Assembly: GCF_900635775.1 (NCBI RefSeq)
Contig: NZ_LR134167.1
Location: 310,001-374,000, forward strand
Length of the DNA: 64,000 nucleotides
Direction: 5' to 3'
Origin: Avibacterium volantium
Lineage (GTDB): Bacteria > Pseudomonadota > Gammaproteobacteria > Enterobacterales > Pasteurellaceae
A program made the position numbers and the translations under genes. The notes below the pieces were generated by a model. It was not told the DNA's origin and searched no databases. It saw only the letters and a list, made by a program, of their open reading frames with translations. This document shows, one piece after another, positions 17,709 to 25,780 of the stretch (the first letter of the stretch is position 1; every line of letters starts with the position of its first letter).

Positions 17709-18950
17709 ATGTTAGGTGTAATTGCAGATGATTTTACTGGTGCAAGTGATATTGCCAGTTTCCTTGTAGAAAATGGGCTTCGCACCGTTCAAATGAATGG
17801 TGTACCAACACAGCCTTTGCAAGATAGCGTTGATGCCATTGTCATTAGTTTGAAATCCCGTTCAAATCCAGCGAATGAAGCGATTCAACAATCTTTACAA
17901 GCGTTAGATTGGTTAAAGCAAAATGGCTGTTCACAGTTTTATTTTAAATATTGTTCCACCTTTGATAGCACAGAAAAAGGCAATATTGGGCCTGTTACAG
18001 ATGCGTTATTAAAGGCGTTAAATGATGATTTCACGGTGATCACGCCGGCATTACCGATTAATGGTAGAACGATTTTTAATGGCTATTTGTTTGTGGGCGA
18101 TGTGCTACTTAATGAATCTGGAATGCGCAACCACCCAATTACGCCAATGAAAGATGCCAATTTGCTCCGTTTAATGGATTCTCAAGCAGAAGGAAAAACG
18201 GGCTTAGTCGCTTATGCTGACATCATTCAGGGTAGTGAACAAGTTAAGGCGCGTTTCGCAGCATTAAAACAACAAGGCTGCCGTTATGCCGTGGTGGATG
18301 CCGTTGATAACCAACAGCTTGCGGTTTTAGCTGATGCTGTGGCTGATTTCAAATTGGTAACAGGCGGTTCTGGACTTGCAGCTTATATGGCTGCGCGTTT
18401 AAGTGGAGGTAAAAAAGGAGACAATGCGTTTACCCCAACAAAAGGAAAAACTGTCGTGTTGTCAGGCTCTTGTTCGGTAATGACTAATCAACAAGTAGAA
18501 AATTATCAGAAAAAAGCACCGCACTTATTCCTTGATGTAGAACAAGCCATTAATCATCCTGATTATGCGGACAAGCTATATCAATGGACGATGGAAAATT
18601 TAGATTCACCATTAGCACCAATGATTTATGCCACCGTTCCCCCTGAAAAACTTAAAGCTATTCAAAATGAATTTGGTGCAGAACGCGCCAGTCAGGCTAT
18701 TGAACAAACCTTTGCGCGTTTGGCGGAAAAATTGAAAAACGCAGGCGTAACCAATTTCATTACGGCTGGTGGTGAAACATCTAGCATTGTGGTACAGCAA
18801 CTTGGTTTTAGCGGTTTCCATATTGGTAAACAAATTGCGCCAGGTGTGCCTTGGTTAAAAGCGGTGGAAGAACCGATTTATCTTGCCTTGAAATCGGGCA
18901 ATTTCGGCAAAGTAGATTTCTTTGAGTTTGCACAAGGAATGGCTGTATGA
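17709..18950 (+). CDS. otnK: 3-oxo-tetronate kinase (DUF1537 family)
   Basis: OtnK phosphorylates 3-oxo-tetronate at O4 with ATP. The 413-aa protein shows both halves of the family: an N-terminal substrate domain (MLGVIADDFTGASDIASF, then KYCSTFDSTEKGNIGP) and a C-terminal nucleotide domain with LSGSCSVMTNQQ and ITAGGETSSIVVQQLG, whose G-G-E-T motif is typical. An upstream ATG inside ltnD is not used: the start at 17709 has AAGGAGG within the last ltnD codons. Its stop overlaps the otnC start by four bases (ATGA), showing translational coupling. Confidence 0.94.
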   Translation: MLGVIADDFTGASDIASFLVENGLRTVQMNGVPTQPLQDSVDAIVISLKSRSNPANEAIQQSLQALDWLKQNGCSQFYFKYCSTFDSTEKGNIGPVTDALLKALNDDFTVITPALPINGRTIFNGYLFVGDVLLNESGMRNHPITPMKDANLLRLMDSQAEGKTGLVAYADIIQGSEQVKARFAALKQQGCRYAVVDAVDNQQLAVLADAVADFKLVTGGSGLAAYMAARLSGGKKGDNAFTPTKGKTVVLSGSCSVMTNQQVENYQKKAPHLFLDVEQAINHPDYADKLYQWTMENLDSPLAPMIYATVPPEKLKAIQNEFGAERASQAIEQTFARLAEKLKNAGVTNFITAGGETSSIVVQQLGFSGFHIGKQIAPGVPWLKAVEEPIYLALKSGNFGKVDFFEFAQGMAV

Positions 18951-19579
18951 CAGAACTAGAACAAAAAATTGAAATGGTGAACCTTGCTCGCTCATTTTAT
19001 GAACGTGGTTATAGCGTTGGTGGAGCGGGAAATTTATCTGTTCGTTTAGATGAAAATCGGATTTTAGTGACGCCAACAGGTTCATCTTTAGGACGGCTTG
19101 TAGTAGAAAAATTATCTGTAGTGGATATGCAAGGCAACTGGCTTGCAGGCGATAAGCCTTCTAAAGAATATGTTTTTCATTTGACGTTATATCAGAACAA
19201 TCCGCAATGCAATGCGGTGGTTCATCTTCATTCTACTTATTTAACCGCACTTTCTTGCTTGCAAGGGCTAGACCCCGACAACGCCATACGCGCCTTTACC
19301 CCTTACTATGTGATGCGTGTGGGGAAATTGCCCGTCATTCCGTACTACCGCCCCGGTGATGTCAATATTGCACGCGAATTAGGGGAACGTGCCTTATCGG
19401 GCAACGCCTTTTTATTGGCAAATCACGGCGTGGTGGTTACAGGAACAAGCTTGGTTGATGCTGTGGATAACACAGAAGAATTAGAAGAAACCGCCAAACT
19501 GTTCTTTATCTTAAAAGAACAAAATATCCGTTATCTCACTGATGCGGAAGTGAAAGATTTAGAAAACAGGGGGAAATAA
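18947..19579 (+). CDS. otnC: 3-oxo-tetronate 4-phosphate decarboxylase
   Basis: OtnC decarboxylates 3-oxo-tetronate 4-phosphate to dihydroxyacetone phosphate, linking the pathway to glycolysis. The 210-aa product is a class II aldolase/adducin-fold protein: [20 protein letters not shown] holds the phosphate-binding loop, [15 protein letters not shown] the first metal histidines (near residue 92) and [12 protein letters not shown] the third (near 160). A glutamate for catalysis sits in the SKEYVFH segment. It overlaps otnK by four bases and is followed two bases later by otnI. Confidence 0.93.
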   Translation: MTELEQKIEMVNLARSFYERGYSVGGAGNLSVRLDENRILVTPTGSSLGRLVVEKLSVVDMQGNWLAGDKPSKEYVFHLTLYQNNPQCNAVVHLHSTYLTALSCLQGLDPDNAIRAFTPYYVMRVGKLPVIPYYRPGDVNIARELGERALSGNAFLLANHGVVVTGTSLVDAVDNTEELEETAKLFFILKEQNIRYLTDAEVKDLENRGK

Positions 19580-19581
19580 TT

Positions 19582-20364
19582 ATGCCAAAATTTGCAGCTA
19601 ATCTCACAATGATGTTTAACGAAGTGCCGTTTTTAGATCGCTTTGCCGCAGCAGCAGAGGCGGGCTTTCGTTATGTCGAATACCTGTGGCCCTATGATTA
19701 TCCTGCCGAAACCTTAAAACAGCGGTTAGATCAGTTCGGCTTGAAACAAGTGCTATTTAACACCCCAGCAGGCGATGTGAGTCAAGGGGAATGGGGCGTT
19801 GCCGCTATTCCCGGACGGGAAGCCGATGCTCGCCGTGATATTGATTTAGCGTTGGAATATGCCCTTGCCCTAAATTGCCCAAATGTTCACGTGATGGCGG
19901 CAGTTGTGCCTGAAGGGGCGGATCGTGAGGCTTACAAAGCGACATTTATTGAAAATGTCCGTTATGCCGCAGAAAAATTTAAACCTCACGGCATCAAGGT
20001 ATTACTTGAAGCCCTTAGCCCTGAAGTGAAACCGAATTATTTGCTTAAAAGCCAATACGATACGTTAGAAATCGTTGAGTTAGTTGATCGTGATAACGTG
20101 TTTGTACAGTTAGATTATTTCCATGCACAAAATGTTGATGGCAATTTATCCTGCTTAACGGACAAACTTGCTGGCAAATTTGCTCATATCCAAATAGCTT
20201 CCGTTCCTGATCGCCACGAACCCGATGAAGGGGAAATTAACTATCAATATATTTTCAATAAATTAGATGAGATGGGTTATGAGGGTTATGTTGGTTGTGA
20301 ATACAAACCAAGAGCGAAAACCGAAGAAGGATTAGATTGGTTCGAGCCTTACAAAAAGGCATAG
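19582..20364 (+). CDS. otnI: 2-oxo-tetronate isomerase
   Basis: OtnI isomerises 2-oxo-tetronate (from LtnD or DenD) to 3-oxo-tetronate for OtnK. The 260-aa protein is a hydroxypyruvate-isomerase-like TIM barrel: [20 protein letters not shown] at the N terminus, [13 protein letters not shown], the metal ligands in [15 protein letters not shown] (near residue 145), QLDYFHAQN and [17 protein letters not shown] at the C terminus. The ATG follows AGGGGGAAA. After this gene the operon continues with two genes not needed for the known pathway. Confidence 0.93.
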   Translation: MPKFAANLTMMFNEVPFLDRFAAAAEAGFRYVEYLWPYDYPAETLKQRLDQFGLKQVLFNTPAGDVSQGEWGVAAIPGREADARRDIDLALEYALALNCPNVHVMAAVVPEGADREAYKATFIENVRYAAEKFKPHGIKVLLEALSPEVKPNYLLKSQYDTLEIVELVDRDNVFVQLDYFHAQNVDGNLSCLTDKLAGKFAHIQIASVPDRHEPDEGEINYQYIFNKLDEMGYEGYVGCEYKPRAKTEEGLDWFEPYKKA

Positions 20365-20430
20365 TACATTGCTTGCTAGGGTAAATTTCTAGCAAGCCCT
20401 TATCCACGTTGATGAACAAGGAGAATCATT

Positions 20431-21117
20431 ATGTTTATGTTTCTATCTCACCCTTTAGATCCGAAAGACGTTGCTTGGCCCGGTGAACCTGTTGTGAAAG
20501 TAACCAGATGCACGGATGTTACTGAAGATTGCCCATTTAGTAGTTTTATTAGTGAAATACCCAATCATTGTGGCACCCATATGGATGCACCACGCCATTT
20601 TGTCAAAGATGGATTGAGTATTAATGAACTACCAATAGATTATTTTTGCCATAAAAAAGTGGCTCTCATTGAAATACCAAAAGGAGAAGCAGAAGGGATC
20701 ACGAAAGAAGATTTAATGCCTTACGCTGAGATTTTATCGCAAGTGTCTTTTGCCTTTTTACGCACAGGTTTTGAAAAATATCGTACAGAAAACCCCGCAC
20801 TTTACCAAAATGAAGGTCCTTATATTGCGACCAGTGCAGGAAAATATCTCTCAGATAACTTTCCAAATTTAAAAGGGGTTGGCATTGATTTCCTTGCTTT
20901 AGGCTCTCCATCATCACGCGTACCAGACAGTGAAAATCCAAAACATTGTCATCAAGCTATTTTAGGTTATCACACAGGTCGTTTTACTACTGTTATTGAA
21001 GATATGCATCTCGCAGAATTACCGCGCAATGCCAATATTGTGCAATTTTTCAACGCGCCATTGCGTATTGTAGGGTTAGATTCTAGCCAAGTAACTTGCA
21101 TTGTTGAGCTTGAATAA
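20431..21117 (+). CDS. Cyclase-family metal-dependent hydrolase
   Basis: This 228-aa protein belongs to the cyclase superfamily (PF04199), which includes kynurenine formamidase and isatin hydrolase and opens or hydrolyses amides and rings. The family metal motif appears as HCGTHMDAPRHF, giving ligands H46, H50 and D52 and the further histidine H56. A second conserved block is GVGIDFLALGSPSSRVPDSE, followed by H-C-H-Q-A-I-L-G. There is no signal peptide, so it is cytoplasmic. The ATG follows AAGGAG with seven bases between. It lies within the tetronate operon between otnI and an aquaglyceroporin gene; hydrolysis of a sugar lactone to threonate or erythronate is a reasonable inference but unproved. 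Substrate unknown. Confidence 0.8.
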   Translation: MFMFLSHPLDPKDVAWPGEPVVKVTRCTDVTEDCPFSSFISEIPNHCGTHMDAPRHFVKDGLSINELPIDYFCHKKVALIEIPKGEAEGITKEDLMPYAEILSQVSFAFLRTGFEKYRTENPALYQNEGPYIATSAGKYLSDNFPNLKGVGIDFLALGSPSSRVPDSENPKHCHQAILGYHTGRFTTVIEDMHLAELPRNANIVQFFNAPLRIVGLDSSQVTCIVELE

Positions 21118-21173
21118 TCTGTGAATAGGTGCGCTGAAATGTGCATCTATTTTTTTAGCAAAAGGAGATGGTT

Positions 21174-21893
21174 ATGGAAAATCTTAACCTTTACCTTGGA
21201 GAATTGGTCGGTACAGCCTTTTTTATGGTATTAGGATTGGGCGTGTGTGCCAATATTTCCTTAAAAAAATCTGGAATGTATGGTAGTGGCGGTATTGTCG
21301 CTGCTTGTGGTTGGGGGCTTGCAATGGTTTCTATTGCAGTTATTTTCGGCCCACTCACGGGCGCTCATGTTAATCCTGCGGTAACAATTGGTTTTTGGGC
21401 TGTTGGGCGTTTTCCCGCTCATTTAGTTGCTGGATATATTATTGCACAGTTAATCGGTGCATTTATTGGTGCGCTAATAATTTGGCTATTATTCAAAGAT
21501 CATTTAGATGAAGAAGATAACCAAAATAGTAAATTAGGTGTTTTCGCAACCATTGCATCTAATCAAAACAACTGGCGTAACTGTCTTTCTGAAACTGTTG
21601 CCACTTTCTCTTTGCTGTTCATTTTATTCGCATTAGGGCATCAAATTCCTGCTAATGGTATGGCGATGTTTTTTGTCTTTGCCGCTGTTGCTGGTGGGGT
21701 GATGTCTTTTGGTGGATTAACTGGCTATGCCATTAATCCCGCTCGAGATTTTATGCCGCGATTAGTCCATCACATTATGCCAATTAAAAATAAAGGCCAC
21801 TCTCGCTTTGAATATGCTTGGGTACCTATTGTTGGGCCAATTATTGGGGCTTATTTAGCTGCATTGTTATATCGAGCTTTATTTGTATCTTAA
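21174..21893 (+). CDS. Aquaglyceroporin (MIP/GlpF family)
   Basis: This is a 239-aa channel with six transmembrane helices and the two NPA half-helix loops: HVNPAV at residues 65-70 and INPARDFMPR at 187-196. The aspartate after the second NPA (D192) is the mark of glycerol-facilitator types over strict water channels. Two ATGs are possible; that at 21168 touches the AAAGGAG site directly, so the one at 21174, six bases away, is chosen. The operon position suggests that it carries a small neutral compound related to tetronate use, such as a tetritol or a tetronolactone, but glycerol itself cannot be excluded. It lies 50 bp before denD. Confidence 0.85.
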   Translation: MENLNLYLGELVGTAFFMVLGLGVCANISLKKSGMYGSGGIVAACGWGLAMVSIAVIFGPLTGAHVNPAVTIGFWAVGRFPAHLVAGYIIAQLIGAFIGALIIWLLFKDHLDEEDNQNSKLGVFATIASNQNNWRNCLSETVATFSLLFILFALGHQIPANGMAMFFVFAAVAGGVMSFGGLTGYAINPARDFMPRLVHHIMPIKNKGHSRFEYAWVPIVGPIIGAYLAALLYRALFVS

Positions 21894-21945
21894 TTCATAA
21901 ACTTCATTTTACATTTATCCACTTCTCATCGAAAAGGAGATCATA

Positions 21946-22893
21946 ATGAATATTGTCATCACAGGTGGACAAGGATTTCTTGGACAACGTTTAGCAAAAA
22001 CATTACTCAAACAGACCGCACTTCCGATTGAAGAACTCGTGCTGATTGATGTGGTAAAACCCGTTGCGCCAAACAATGATCCAAGGGTGCGTTGCGTAGA
22101 AATGGATTTACGCAATCCGCAAGGATTAGAGAAAATTATTACAGAAAAAACCACCGCACTTTTTCATTTAGCCGCGATTGTGAGTAGTCACGCAGAACAA
22201 GATCCTGATTTAGGTTACGAAATTAACTTTCTTGCCACCCACCATTTATTAGAAGCCTGTCGCAGAACCAATCCGAATATTCGCTTTGTTTTCTCCAGTT
22301 CTTTAGCGGTGTTTGGCGGTGAGCTCCCCCCTGTGATTACAGACAGCACAGCGGTAACACCACAATCTACTTATGGTTCACAAAAAGCAATGTGTGAGCT
22401 GTTGATTAATGATTACAGCCGTAAAGGCTTTGTTGATGGTTTGGTGGTACGTTTACCAACCATTTGTATTCGCCCAGGTAAGCCGAATAAAGCAGCATCT
22501 TCATTTGTAAGTAGCATTATGCGTGAACCTTTACACGGTGAAGACAGTATTTGCCCTGTATCAGAAGATCTCGGTTTATGGCTTTCTAGCCCAAATACCG
22601 TAGTAAACAACTTCATTCATTGCTTGCAATTAGCCAAATTACCAGCGCGTAGTTGGCATATTGTGAATTTGCCAGGATTTAGCGTTTCAGTGAAAGAAAT
22701 GTTAGCCGATCTTGCAGAAATAAAAGGACGCGACATTTTACAGCACGTCAAATTCCAATTCGATCCGCAAATCAATGACATTGTCGCTAGTTGGCCTGCA
22801 CAAATTGATAACCATAAAGCTTTAGCATTGGGTTTTAAAGCAGATGAAGATTTTAAATCCGTGATTCAACAATTTATTCAATATGATATGTAA
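21946..22893 (+). CDS. denD: D-erythronate dehydrogenase
   Basis: DenD oxidises D-erythronate to 2-oxo-tetronate, the second entry point into the pathway. The 315-aa protein is an extended short-chain dehydrogenase: GGQGFLGQRLAKTLLKQ is the NAD loop (residues 6-22), LFHLAAIVSSHAEQDPDLGY the second cofactor block, SSSLAVFGGELPPV the serine region and STYGSQKAMCELL the catalytic Y-x-x-x-K. Substrate-binding VVRLPTICIRPGKPNKAASS follows. The ATG follows AAAAGGAGA. DenD was defined in this gene setting in Haemophilus-type operons; the assignment uses both family and neighbourhood. The GntP permease starts nine bases after its stop. Confidence 0.9.
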   Translation: MNIVITGGQGFLGQRLAKTLLKQTALPIEELVLIDVVKPVAPNNDPRVRCVEMDLRNPQGLEKIITEKTTALFHLAAIVSSHAEQDPDLGYEINFLATHHLLEACRRTNPNIRFVFSSSLAVFGGELPPVITDSTAVTPQSTYGSQKAMCELLINDYSRKGFVDGLVVRLPTICIRPGKPNKAASSFVSSIMREPLHGEDSICPVSEDLGLWLSSPNTVVNNFIHCLQLAKLPARSWHIVNLPGFSVSVKEMLADLAEIKGRDILQHVKFQFDPQINDIVASWPAQIDNHKALALGFKADEDFKSVIQQFIQYDM

Positions 22894-22902
22894 GGGGGCA
22901 AT

Positions 22903-24369
22903 ATGTTTGGTTTACCTACGCCAATTATTGGCTTAATCATTGCTGTTTTTGTACTGGTTTATTTAGTTTTGAAGACGCGTGTTCACGCCTTTATTGCGAT
23001 GCTGATTGCCGCTTCGATCGCAGGGCTTATTGGCGGAATGAACGCCACAGAAACGCTCGGGGCAATCTCCAAAGGCTTTGGTGGTACGCTTGGCGGAATC
23101 GGGATTGTGATCGGGCTGGGCGTGATGATGGGGAGCATTTTAGAGGTCTCAGGTGCGGCAGAAAAAATGGCATACAGCTTTATCAAAATGCTCGGCAAGA
23201 AAAAGGAAGAATGGGCATTAGCCATTACGGGCTATATCGTCAGTATCCCGATTTTTGTGGATTCCGCCTTTGTGATTTTGTATCCCGTTGCCAAAGCACT
23301 TGCAAAAAATGGTAAACGCTCGCTATTAACACTTGGCGTTGCACTTGCGGGTGGTTTAGTCGTTACACACCATACCGTGCCGCCAACACCGGGGCCATTA
23401 GGGGTTGCGGGATTATTTAACGTAGATATTGGTGCGATGTTATTAGTAGGAATGTCGATGGCAGCCTTTCCTGTGATTGGTATTGTTCTCTATGCAAAAT
23501 GGCTCGATAAAAAATACCCTGACTTTAATCAACAAGTCTTCACTCAAGAAGAATTGAAACAAAAATATGATGATTACATTGAAAGTCGCGAAAAGAAAAA
23601 TCTACCAAGTTTAGGGCTTTCTTTGCTGCCAATTTTATTACCAATTGTGTTAATTTTTATCAAAGCGATTTTAGATTTAATCGCGAAAGGAAATCCAGAT
23701 TTATCCCACAACGTGGTTTATCAAGCCTTTATTTTCCTTGGTCATCCAATCATTGCTTTAGCGATGAGTGTGTTGATTTCTGTTTATGCGTTATTGCCAA
23801 AAGTGGACAGAAATACCACCGCACTTCATTTAGAAGAAGGGGTGAAAACTGCAGGTATTATTTTATTAGTAACCGGTGCAGGTGGTGCATTAGGTGCGGT
23901 ATTGCGTGAAAGCGGTGCGGGGGCAGAACTTGCTAAACAAGTGGCATCTTTACCCATTTCACCAATTTTAATTCCATTTATCGTTTCTACCCTTGTTCGC
24001 TTTATTCAAGGTTCTGGCACGGTTGCGATGATTACAGCAGCATCCATTTCTGCCCCTATTTTAGCGCAAATCCCAGGGGTAAATATGTTACTTGCCGCTC
24101 AAGCTGCCACAATGGGATCACTTTTCTTCGGTTACTTCAATGACAGTTTATTCTGGGTAGTAAACCGTATGATGGGCATTAGCGATGTGAAAAAACAAAT
24201 GATTGTTTGGTCTGTTCCAACCACGATCGCTTGGGCAATTGGCGGTTCTATGGTGATTTTCGCTAACCTAATTTGGGGTAATGATGGTTCGTTATTTGAC
24301 TTAATTTTACCTTTAGGTGTGCTTGGCGGAATCTTACTTTATGTAAACCGACAAAATAAACAACTTTAA
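22903..24369 (+). CDS. GntP-family acid-sugar permease
   Basis: This 488-aa inner-membrane transporter of the GntP/gluconate:H+ symporter family has about 12-14 hydrophobic segments. Visible family blocks include GFGGTLGGIGIVIGLGVMMG in the N-terminal third, VTHHTVPPTPGPLGVAGLF with the conserved proline run near residue 165, and IQGSGTVAMITAASISAPI near 370. As the last gene of the tetronate operon it is inferred to import L-threonate and D-erythronate. The ATG follows AAGGGGG. The stop is closely followed by a strong terminator, so the operon ends here and the hydrolase genes beyond are a separate unit. Confidence 0.9.
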   Translation: MFGLPTPIIGLIIAVFVLVYLVLKTRVHAFIAMLIAASIAGLIGGMNATETLGAISKGFGGTLGGIGIVIGLGVMMGSILEVSGAAEKMAYSFIKMLGKKKEEWALAITGYIVSIPIFVDSAFVILYPVAKALAKNGKRSLLTLGVALAGGLVVTHHTVPPTPGPLGVAGLFNVDIGAMLLVGMSMAAFPVIGIVLYAKWLDKKYPDFNQQVFTQEELKQKYDDYIESREKKNLPSLGLSLLPILLPIVLIFIKAILDLIAKGNPDLSHNVVYQAFIFLGHPIIALAMSVLISVYALLPKVDRNTTALHLEEGVKTAGIILLVTGAGGALGAVLRESGAGAELAKQVASLPISPILIPFIVSTLVRFIQGSGTVAMITAASISAPILAQIPGVNMLLAAQAATMGSLFFGYFNDSLFWVVNRMMGISDVKKQMIVWSVPTTIAWAIGGSMVIFANLIWGNDGSLFDLILPLGVLGGILLYVNRQNKQL

Positions 24370-24377
24370 CCTTAAAT

Positions 24378-24414
24378 AAATTCCGTGTGTTGTTTTCAAT
24401 ACACGGAATTTTTC
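24378..24414 (+). terminator. Intrinsic terminator of the tetronate operon
   Basis: AAATTCCGTGT (24378-24388) pairs with ACACGGAATTT (24401-24411), with an inner TTG/CAA around TTTT, and is followed by further T. Confidence 0.85.
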
Positions 24415-24427
24415 TAATGGAGGAAAT

Positions 24428-25780
24428 ATGAAAAAGTGCGGTCTTTTATTATGTAGTTTTTTATGCTTGCTCAATATCGCCAATGCCAATGATCAGCCAC
24501 AAGCAGCAAATAGCCCCATAAAGATGACGTTGATTGGCGAAATTACCGAGCAAGGACAAAAAATTAGCGGTATTGCTTTAGAGTATGAGGACAATATTTT
24601 ATCGGGATCAAACTTACGCCAGCTGTATCAAGTGCAAACTCAATTAGATCAACAAGCACCGATTTCTCGAACTGTTTTAAAAGCCTATGTGAATAATCAA
24701 GCACAAAAATCTCATCAATCAAATGCAGGGAAATTTGTCATCATTGAGTTAGATACGCAAGATAAAAACGCCATTCCTTATAATTTGCGTGAAGAAAATA
24801 CGCAGCCCATGACATTTAAGGCAAAAGATAAAAATGGCGAGATTGTTTTAGTAGAAAAAATTCAACGTGCAAAAGTGCCTCAATATTACAATGATCGATT
24901 AATTTATCAGGTTGAACAAACAGGCTTGCTTAAATTAACGAATGGCAAAACCTTAGATAAAACAAGTATTAAATCAGCCACGCAAAAAACGATTCATACC
25001 CCTTATCTAGATGAATTTATTGCCAAAACGGTAAAAGGAAATCCTGCTGAAAACCAATTAGCTTATCGCTTTTATCGCCCACAACTTAACGCCAATCAAA
25101 CTTATCCACTCACCCTATTCTTACACGGTTCAGGGCAAGTTGGGAAAGACAATCTTGCACATTTATTGTCTAGCAAAGGGGCGATTGCAACCTTAACTTA
25201 TGAAGCAGGATTTGTACTTGCACCACAATATCAAACGGTATTTGATCCTTTTGCACCACAAGATGGTATTCATTGGCAAACCGATAATCGTCTTGATCTA
25301 GTTCTTAAAATGATTGATCACACCTTAAAAAATGAACCGCAAATTGATCCCTCACGAATTTATTTAATTGGGCTATCGCGTGGTGCAGAAGGAGCATTAA
25401 AACTGCTACAGAAACGACCGCACTTTTTTGCTGGGGCTTTATTAATGAGTGGACGAGAAGCGAACACATTAGAATGGATAGATGGCAATGCAAATATTGC
25501 CAATCTATCAATGCTCAAAAATGAAAATATTTGGTTTTTTCATAGCAAAGAAGACAAAGTTTCCCCCGTGCGTGGCTCAAGGATTAACTACGCCATTTTG
25601 CACGACCAGCTCAATGCGAAAAACGTCCACTACACCGAATTTACCATGCAACAAGCGGGCGATAACGGCATCGTAAACGCCAACCCACACAACACTTGGG
25701 ACGCAGTGTTTAACAGCCCCGAAGTCATTCAATGGCTGCTACACCAACGCCGCACCACTAACGAGGAGAAAACAAAATGA
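24428..25780 (+). CDS. Secreted alpha/beta-hydrolase (esterase/peptidase-like)
   Basis: This 450-aa protein has a signal peptide (KK, then LLLCSFLCLLNIANA; probable cut after residue 20) and no lipobox, so it is periplasmic or exported. Residues 30-190 form a domain I do not recognise. Residues 205-445 are an alpha/beta-hydrolase: oxyanion loop FLHGSGQVGK at 231-240, nucleophile GLSRGAEG with S317, and an acid/histidine end in SKEDKVSPVRG and NPHNTWDAVF. It resembles PHB-depolymerase or prolyl-oligopeptidase-like esterases; the substrate is unknown. An uptake signal is embedded in codons 2-5. It follows the tetronate-operon terminator by 13 bp, has a GGAGG site, and overlaps the next gene by ATGA, so the two are co-translated. 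Confidence 0.75.
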   Translation: MKKCGLLLCSFLCLLNIANANDQPQAANSPIKMTLIGEITEQGQKISGIALEYEDNILSGSNLRQLYQVQTQLDQQAPISRTVLKAYVNNQAQKSHQSNAGKFVIIELDTQDKNAIPYNLREENTQPMTFKAKDKNGEIVLVEKIQRAKVPQYYNDRLIYQVEQTGLLKLTNGKTLDKTSIKSATQKTIHTPYLDEFIAKTVKGNPAENQLAYRFYRPQLNANQTYPLTLFLHGSGQVGKDNLAHLLSSKGAIATLTYEAGFVLAPQYQTVFDPFAPQDGIHWQTDNRLDLVLKMIDHTLKNEPQIDPSRIYLIGLSRGAEGALKLLQKRPHFFAGALLMSGREANTLEWIDGNANIANLSMLKNENIWFFHSKEDKVSPVRGSRINYAILHDQLNAKNVHYTEFTMQQAGDNGIVNANPHNTWDAVFNSPEVIQWLLHQRRTTNEEKTK

